Assembly (NCBI RefSeq): GCF_004114375.1
Contig: NZ_CP034692.1
Coordinates: forward strand, 186,001 to 250,000
Source: Halorubrum sp. BOL3-1
Lineage (GTDB): Archaea > Halobacteriota > Halobacteria > Halobacteriales > Haloferacaceae
Length of the DNA stretch: 64,000 bases
Direction of reading: 5' to 3'
The position numbers and the translations under genes were made by a program. This document shows positions 60,095 to 64,000 of this stretch, piece by piece; position 1 is the first letter of the stretch, and every line of letters begins with the position of its first letter. The notes under the pieces were generated by a model. It saw nothing but the letters and a program-made list of their open reading frames with translations. It was not told where the DNA came from and made no database searches.

Positions 60095-61996
60095 CTAGTC
60101 GTCCAGCGAGGCGACCGCGGTCCGTTCGGCGCCGATCCGGCGGTCGAGGAAGTCGTCGAGCAGCTCCAGCGACCGGATCTTCTGGTCGATGTCGCCGGAG
60201 CCGTGGCCCTCCTCGCCCAGCTCCTCGTACTCGTAGTCGACGCCCGCCTCGAAGCCGGCGTCGTCGAGCGCGTCCCGAAGGATTCTGGCCTGTGAAACGG
60301 GTACCCGCGGGTCGTTGACGCCGTGGACGATCAGGAGGTGGGCGTCGATGTTCTCAACGTAGTTGACCGGACTCCGCTCGCGGTATATCGCCTCGTTGTC
60401 GTCGGGCTCGCCGAGGTTCTTCACCATGAGTTCCGTCCGGAAATGGGGCATGGTGTTCTCGTACATGTCGAACAGGTCGCTCACGCCAACCCACGCGACC
60501 CCGGCGTCGTACAGGTCCGGGTATTGGACCATCTGCCAGTTCGCGGAGTAGCCGCCGTAGGACCCGCCGTAGACGGCGACGCGGTCCTCGTCGAGCCAGT
60601 CGTACTCGTCGAGGACGTACTCGGCGCCGGTCGCCACGTCGCCCTGTTCGGCGCCGCCCCAGTCGTCGTACAGCTCCTCGACGAACTCGCGGCCGCGCCC
60701 GATCGACCCGCGGTAGTTCACCTGTAGCACGGAGAAGCCGCGCGAGAGGAGGTACTGGACGCGGTAATTGAACTGCTGGCGGTCCTGCCAGCGCGGGCCG
60801 CCGTGGGGGTTGACGATCAGCGGCGAGGGGCGTCGGCCCGAGTCGAACAGCAGCCCCTCTATCTCGAACATCTCGGAGGAGCCGTGGTCGACTGCCCGCG
60901 CGGGGGTCTCCGGTACCCCGTCGGACTCGAAGGCCACGACCTCGGGGTCGACGAAGTCGTCGGGGTCGAACGGACCGTACTCCGCCTCGAAGACGGTCTC
61001 CGTCGCGCCCGACCCGAGGTCGTACCCGACCAGTTCCGGGCGGCGGCTCGACGTGGTCCGGTACGTCAGGTATCGGCCGTCGGAGAGCGGCCGGTCGGTG
61101 GAGATCTGTGCGACGCCGTCACCGAACGCGAGTTCGCGCGCCTCGCCCGTCTCGACGTCGTAGACCGCCGGCACCACCGTCGTCCCCTTCGTCCGGTTGA
61201 CGGCGAACCGGTCGCCGTCGGCGAGGAAGCCGTCCGCCGACTCCTCGAACGCGTCGCCGCCGAACCACGTCACCGGAGCGTCCTCGACGCCGTCGGAGAG
61301 GTCGATCACGCCGCTGCGGCTCAGGTCGGTCGCGTTGTCGTTGACGAGCAGGCGGTCACCGCCGGGCGCCCAGTCGACCGGCATCGCCTCGGCGCCGACC
61401 TCACCGGTCTCGAGGTTCCGCGCGTTCGACCCGTCGGCGTCGGCCACGTACACGTCCGCGTTCTCGTAGGTGTCCGTCTCGTTGGTCGCGTACGCGATCC
61501 GGTCGCCGTCGGGCGAGAGCTCTCCGGCCGCGACCGCGCGGTCGTAGTCGGTGAGCTTCGTCGTCTCGCCCGAGGTGACGCCGTGGCGGTAGAGGTTCAT
61601 CTGCCCGTCGCGGCTGGAGCCGAGCAGGAGCGTCTCGCCGTCCTCGCTCACGTCGTGGAGCCGGAGCTGGCCGTCCATCTCGACGACCGATTCGCTCTCG
61701 CCGCCGATCGACATCGCCCAGATGTCGTGCTGCTCGTCGCCGTCCTCGTCTCGGTGGTAAAACAGCCGGGAGCCGTCGGGGTCCCACTCGAAGCCGGCGC
61801 GGACCGACCGAGGGACATCGCCGTCGCTCAGCCGGTCGAGCGAGCCGTCCTCGGGGTCAAGCAGGTGGAGCTCGTTGCGCCCGGTCACGTCGTAATAGAG
61901 GGCGACCGTCTCGCCGTCCGGCGACACGCGGGGACTGGAGAACGTCGGGAGCTTCGCGAGCTCGCGAAGCACGTCGGATTCTGTGGTCTCTGACAT
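60095..61996 (-). CDS. Prolyl oligopeptidase-family serine peptidase (S9, acylaminoacyl-peptidase type)
   Basis: A 633-residue enzyme with an N-terminal beta-propeller (residues about 20-380, repeats such as RVSPDGETVALY, FEWDPDGSRLFY, GELSPDGDRIAYA) and a C-terminal alpha/beta-hydrolase. The catalytic triad is Ser in GGSYGGYSA, Asp in GVNDPRVP and His in EEGHGSGD. It cleaves short or N-acylated peptides; the propeller filters by size. Intracellular, as no signal is visible. The start is ATG 61996. It is separated from the relics by 89 bases. Confidence 0.93.
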   Translation of the reverse strand: MSETTESDVLRELAKLPTFSSPRVSPDGETVALYYDVTGRNELHLLDPEDGSLDRLSDGDVPRSVRAGFEWDPDGSRLFYHRDEDGDEQHDIWAMSIGGESESVVEMDGQLRLHDVSEDGETLLLGSSRDGQMNLYRHGVTSGETTKLTDYDRAVAAGELSPDGDRIAYATNETDTYENADVYVADADGSNARNLETGEVGAEAMPVDWAPGGDRLLVNDNATDLSRSGVIDLSDGVEDAPVTWFGGDAFEESADGFLADGDRFAVNRTKGTTVVPAVYDVETGEARELAFGDGVAQISTDRPLSDGRYLTYRTTSSRRPELVGYDLGSGATETVFEAEYGPFDPDDFVDPEVVAFESDGVPETPARAVDHGSSEMFEIEGLLFDSGRRPSPLIVNPHGGPRWQDRQQFNYRVQYLLSRGFSVLQVNYRGSIGRGREFVEELYDDWGGAEQGDVATGAEYVLDEYDWLDEDRVAVYGGSYGGYSANWQMVQYPDLYDAGVAWVGVSDLFDMYENTMPHFRTELMVKNLGEPDDNEAIYRERSPVNYVENIDAHLLIVHGVNDPRVPVSQARILRDALDDAGFEAGVDYEYEELGEEGHGSGDIDQKIRSLELLDDFLDRRIGAERTAVASLDD

Positions 61997-62107
61997 CCGA
62001 ATAAAACGGGCGTCGGAATTGTCTTGAACGTTTCCCGAGGATCCGTCGGCGGCGAGCCGACGACCGTCGACAGACCCTTGTTCGGACGCACCGAACCTCA
62101 CGACGAG

Positions 62108-63619
62108 ATGGGTTCGCCGGACGGCGCTCCGCTTCCGACTGCGCCGGACCGGGACGCGGTCCGCGCCGCGACAGAGTCGGGGTCGCCGGGCACCGTCGTC
62201 TGGCACCGCAAGGACCTGCGGATCGCGGACAACCCGGCGCTCGCGGCGGCCGCGGCGGAGTCGGACCGCCTGCTGCCGCTGTTCGTCTTCGACCCGGCCT
62301 TCTACGACGAGCGCGGGATCGCCTGCGACGCCCGAATCGAGTTCCTCCACGACTGCCTGCGCGACCTCGACGGGCAGTACCGCGACGTCGGCGGCGCGGG
62401 GCTGACGTACGCCCACGGCGACCCGCTCGACGCCCTCGGCCGGTTCGTCGACGCCGGGTGGAACGTCGTCGCGGCCGCGAGCGCGACCGGTCGGTACGGC
62501 CGGCGACGAGACGAGCGCGCCCGCGAGCGACTCGGCGTCGAGTTCGTCTCGGGCGACGGTCTCGTCCGCGACGCGGACCGCCCCCGAGACGGCTGGAGCG
62601 ACCGCGTCGAGTCGTGGCTCGCGGACGACCCGTTCGACTGGGACCCTCGGTCGGTCGAGATCGAGCGCGTCGGGACGGGGACCGATCCCGGCCGCGTGAG
62701 CGACGCCTACGGCATCGACCCGACGAAGACGAGCGTCCCGACCGGCGGACGCGGCCCGGCGCGGGAGAAGCTCCGCGCGTTCACGGAACGGATCGCAGAC
62801 TACCCGGGGTCGATCTCCTCGCCGGTCGACGCGCGGGAGGGGACGAGCGGGCTCTCGCCGTACCTGCGGTTCGGCTGTCTGTCGGTTCGAGAGGTCCACC
62901 GACGCGTCGACGAGCGCGCGCCCGACGGCCGCGGGAAGTCCATGTTCGTCTCCCGACTGTTCTGGAACCGCCACTACACACAGAAGCTGCTCGACTGGCC
63001 GGGGTGGCTCGACCGGGCGGTGAACCCGGTGTACGAGGGGTTCAACCGCGACCGCCACGACCCCGACCTCGTCGCGGCGTGGAAGCGCGGCGAGACCGGA
63101 TTCCCGATGGTCGACGCAAGCATGCGGTGTCTGCGGGAGACGGGGTGGCTGAACTTCCGAATGCGGGCGCTGTGCGCGAGCTGCTACTTCCAGATCCTCC
63201 AGCAGCCGTGGCGGATCGGGGCCGACCACTTCTACGAACACCTGATCGACGGCGACGCCGCGATCAACTACACCCAGTGGCAGTCGCAGTGCGGCCTTGT
63301 CGGTCGCCCGGGACTACGATTGTACGACCCCCGCAAGCAGGTTCGCGATCAGGACCCCGAGGGCAAGTTCGTCACGCGGTGGGTTCCCGAACTCGACCCG
63401 CTCCCCGCCGCACACCTCGACGCCCCCGAGAAGGCGCCGCTTGCGGTCCAAGAGGAGTCGGGCGTCCGGATCGGTGAGGCGTACCCGTATCCCGTCGTCG
63501 ACTACGAGGCGGCCCGCAGCGAGTTCCGCGGGCGCTACGGGGCCGACCACGGCGACCCGCCGGGGTCGAGCGCGGGCGGCGGCGGGTCGTCGCAGACCGG
63601 CCTCGGCGATTTCGAGTGA
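62108..63619 (+). CDS. phr: Photolyase/cryptochrome-family protein, probable deoxyribodipyrimidine photolyase
   Basis: A 503-residue flavoprotein. The N-terminal domain starts with VVWHRKDLRIADNPAL, the C-terminal FAD domain includes GTSGLSPYLRFGCLSVREV, WNRHYTQKLLDWP, KRGETGFPMVDASMRCLRETGW and YTQWQSQCGLVG. The family repairs UV pyrimidine dimers using blue light, important for sun-exposed halophiles. The active-site WQSQCG region differs from classical bacterial class I enzymes (usually a WQW pattern) and fits a haloarchaeal branch. Whether it repairs CPD, 6-4 products or acts as sensor is not decided by sequence alone. Confidence 0.88.
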   Translation: MGSPDGAPLPTAPDRDAVRAATESGSPGTVVWHRKDLRIADNPALAAAAAESDRLLPLFVFDPAFYDERGIACDARIEFLHDCLRDLDGQYRDVGGAGLTYAHGDPLDALGRFVDAGWNVVAAASATGRYGRRRDERARERLGVEFVSGDGLVRDADRPRDGWSDRVESWLADDPFDWDPRSVEIERVGTGTDPGRVSDAYGIDPTKTSVPTGGRGPAREKLRAFTERIADYPGSISSPVDAREGTSGLSPYLRFGCLSVREVHRRVDERAPDGRGKSMFVSRLFWNRHYTQKLLDWPGWLDRAVNPVYEGFNRDRHDPDLVAAWKRGETGFPMVDASMRCLRETGWLNFRMRALCASCYFQILQQPWRIGADHFYEHLIDGDAAINYTQWQSQCGLVGRPGLRLYDPRKQVRDQDPEGKFVTRWVPELDPLPAAHLDAPEKAPLAVQEESGVRIGEAYPYPVVDYEAARSEFRGRYGADHGDPPGSSAGGGGSSQTGLGDFE

Positions 63620-63703
63620 GCCGCCGAACCTGGTCGTCGCGGACCGGTCCGGATCCGTCCGCTCGTGGAAAGGTTCATACGGTCGTGTGTCGTATTGTAT
63701 TAC

Positions 63704-63937
63704 ATGAGCCAGAACGTCGGAGTGACGGACAAGCGAGTCAGAACCGCGGTCGGTGCGGTGGCCGGAACCGCCTCGCTAGCAACCCTCGCGGGCACCGGCC
63801 CCCTTCCCGCCCTCGCGGCCCCGGTGCTGGGCGTCGTCGCGCTCGCGATGCTCGCGACCGCCGCGACCGGTACCTGCGGGCTCTACGCGCTGATCGGTGT
63901 CGACACCTGCTCGGTCGACGCCGGCGGGTCGCGCTGA
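63704..63937 (+). CDS. DUF2892-type (YgaP-like) small membrane protein
   Basis: A 77-residue protein with two hydrophobic helices: AVGAVAGTASLATLAG and VLGVVALAMLATAATGTCGLYALIG. It resembles the YgaP_TM/DUF2892 domain found alone or fused to rhodanese domains; the conserved TGTCGLYALIGVDTC pattern with two cysteines is the family signature. In rhodanese-linked members it anchors sulfur transfer. A TATA-like TATTGTATTA is just upstream. The ATG at 63704 is chosen over 63665. Confidence 0.86.
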   Translation: MSQNVGVTDKRVRTAVGAVAGTASLATLAGTGPLPALAAPVLGVVALAMLATAATGTCGLYALIGVDTCSVDAGGSR

Positions 63938-63978
63938 TCGACGCCGGCGAATAGTGCGAATGTCGGTGGTACGGGCCG

Positions 63979-64000
63979 TCAGTAGCTCTTCTCGGTCGAT
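63979..64000 (-). CDS. Possible 3' end of a leftward gene cut by the window edge
   Basis: The minus strand reads STEKSY then stop (TGA at 63979-63981). The frame continues out of the window. There is too little sequence to tell a gene from chance. Confidence 0.25.

Overview
The window looks like a piece of a haloarchaeal chromosome, probably Halorubrum or a close relative. Protein-coding DNA is very GC-rich and the proteins are strongly acidic. The one tRNA gene encodes no CCA. Many starts have an archaeal TATA box about 25-30 bases upstream with no leader. Marker genes fit: a bacterioruberin-pathway hydratase, coenzyme F420 genes (CofE and a Mer-like reductase), Tsr3, type II GAPDH, DisA_N/DacZ, UPF0200, UPF0201 and an HVO_0234-type propeller. 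The genus is inferred, not shown.

Layout. 1-4052: carotenoid hydratase (open at the left edge), a DacZ-like diadenylate cyclase, a UspA protein, an MBL-fold hydrolase and MoaA. 4053-9000: tRNA-Arg(UCU) and two overlapping genes for exported paralogues, one carrying an intact staphylococcal-nuclease domain and a C-terminal lamin-tail-like domain. 9029-18655: UPF0200 kinase-like/UPF0201 pair, esterase, DMT permease, wHTH regulator, phosphoglycerate mutase, thiolase and ThiL. 18656-25265: isocitrate lyase with two small upstream frames, a family III CoA-transferase broken by one amber codon, a zinc-ribbon microprotein, a Gate-domain membrane protein, a beta-propeller, and patches of lower GC. 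25879-44169: M29-like peptidase, GAPDH, a Zn/Cd-type P1B ATPase, peroxiredoxin, Tsr3, cofE-mer, a chemotaxis-type transducer, a site-2-type protease, an oxidoreductase and a sulfurtransferase.

44579-59630 is the most accessory-looking and coherent block. It holds a CoA-transferase, a TAXI-type TRAP transporter with a small third membrane protein and a UspA protein, then FAH-family hydrolase, cupin, atypical SDR and LarA-like (DUF2088) genes on one strand. Divergent to these are two enolase-superfamily genes and a glutaryl-CoA-dehydrogenase-like gene, followed by a D-2-hydroxyacid dehydrogenase and an MFS permease. The set fits uptake and non-phosphorylating breakdown of an acid sugar or related hydroxy acid through a diketo intermediate. 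The block ends in mobile-element relics (serine recombinase and IS6-type transposase fragments), followed by an S9 peptidase, a photolyase-family gene and a DUF2892 protein.

The most unusual feature is a dispersed intergenic family present four times (about 4112-4442, 17325-17715, 25500-25830 reversed, 32850-32995). Copies share a conserved core, but the arms of their hairpins differ between copies while staying complementary within each copy, including a 19-bp stem. A closing module carrying GGCTGGGGCTTCGG is repeated at a 63-base period in two copies. Such covariation suggests selection on a folded RNA or single-stranded DNA. Three of the four copies sit between convergent genes.
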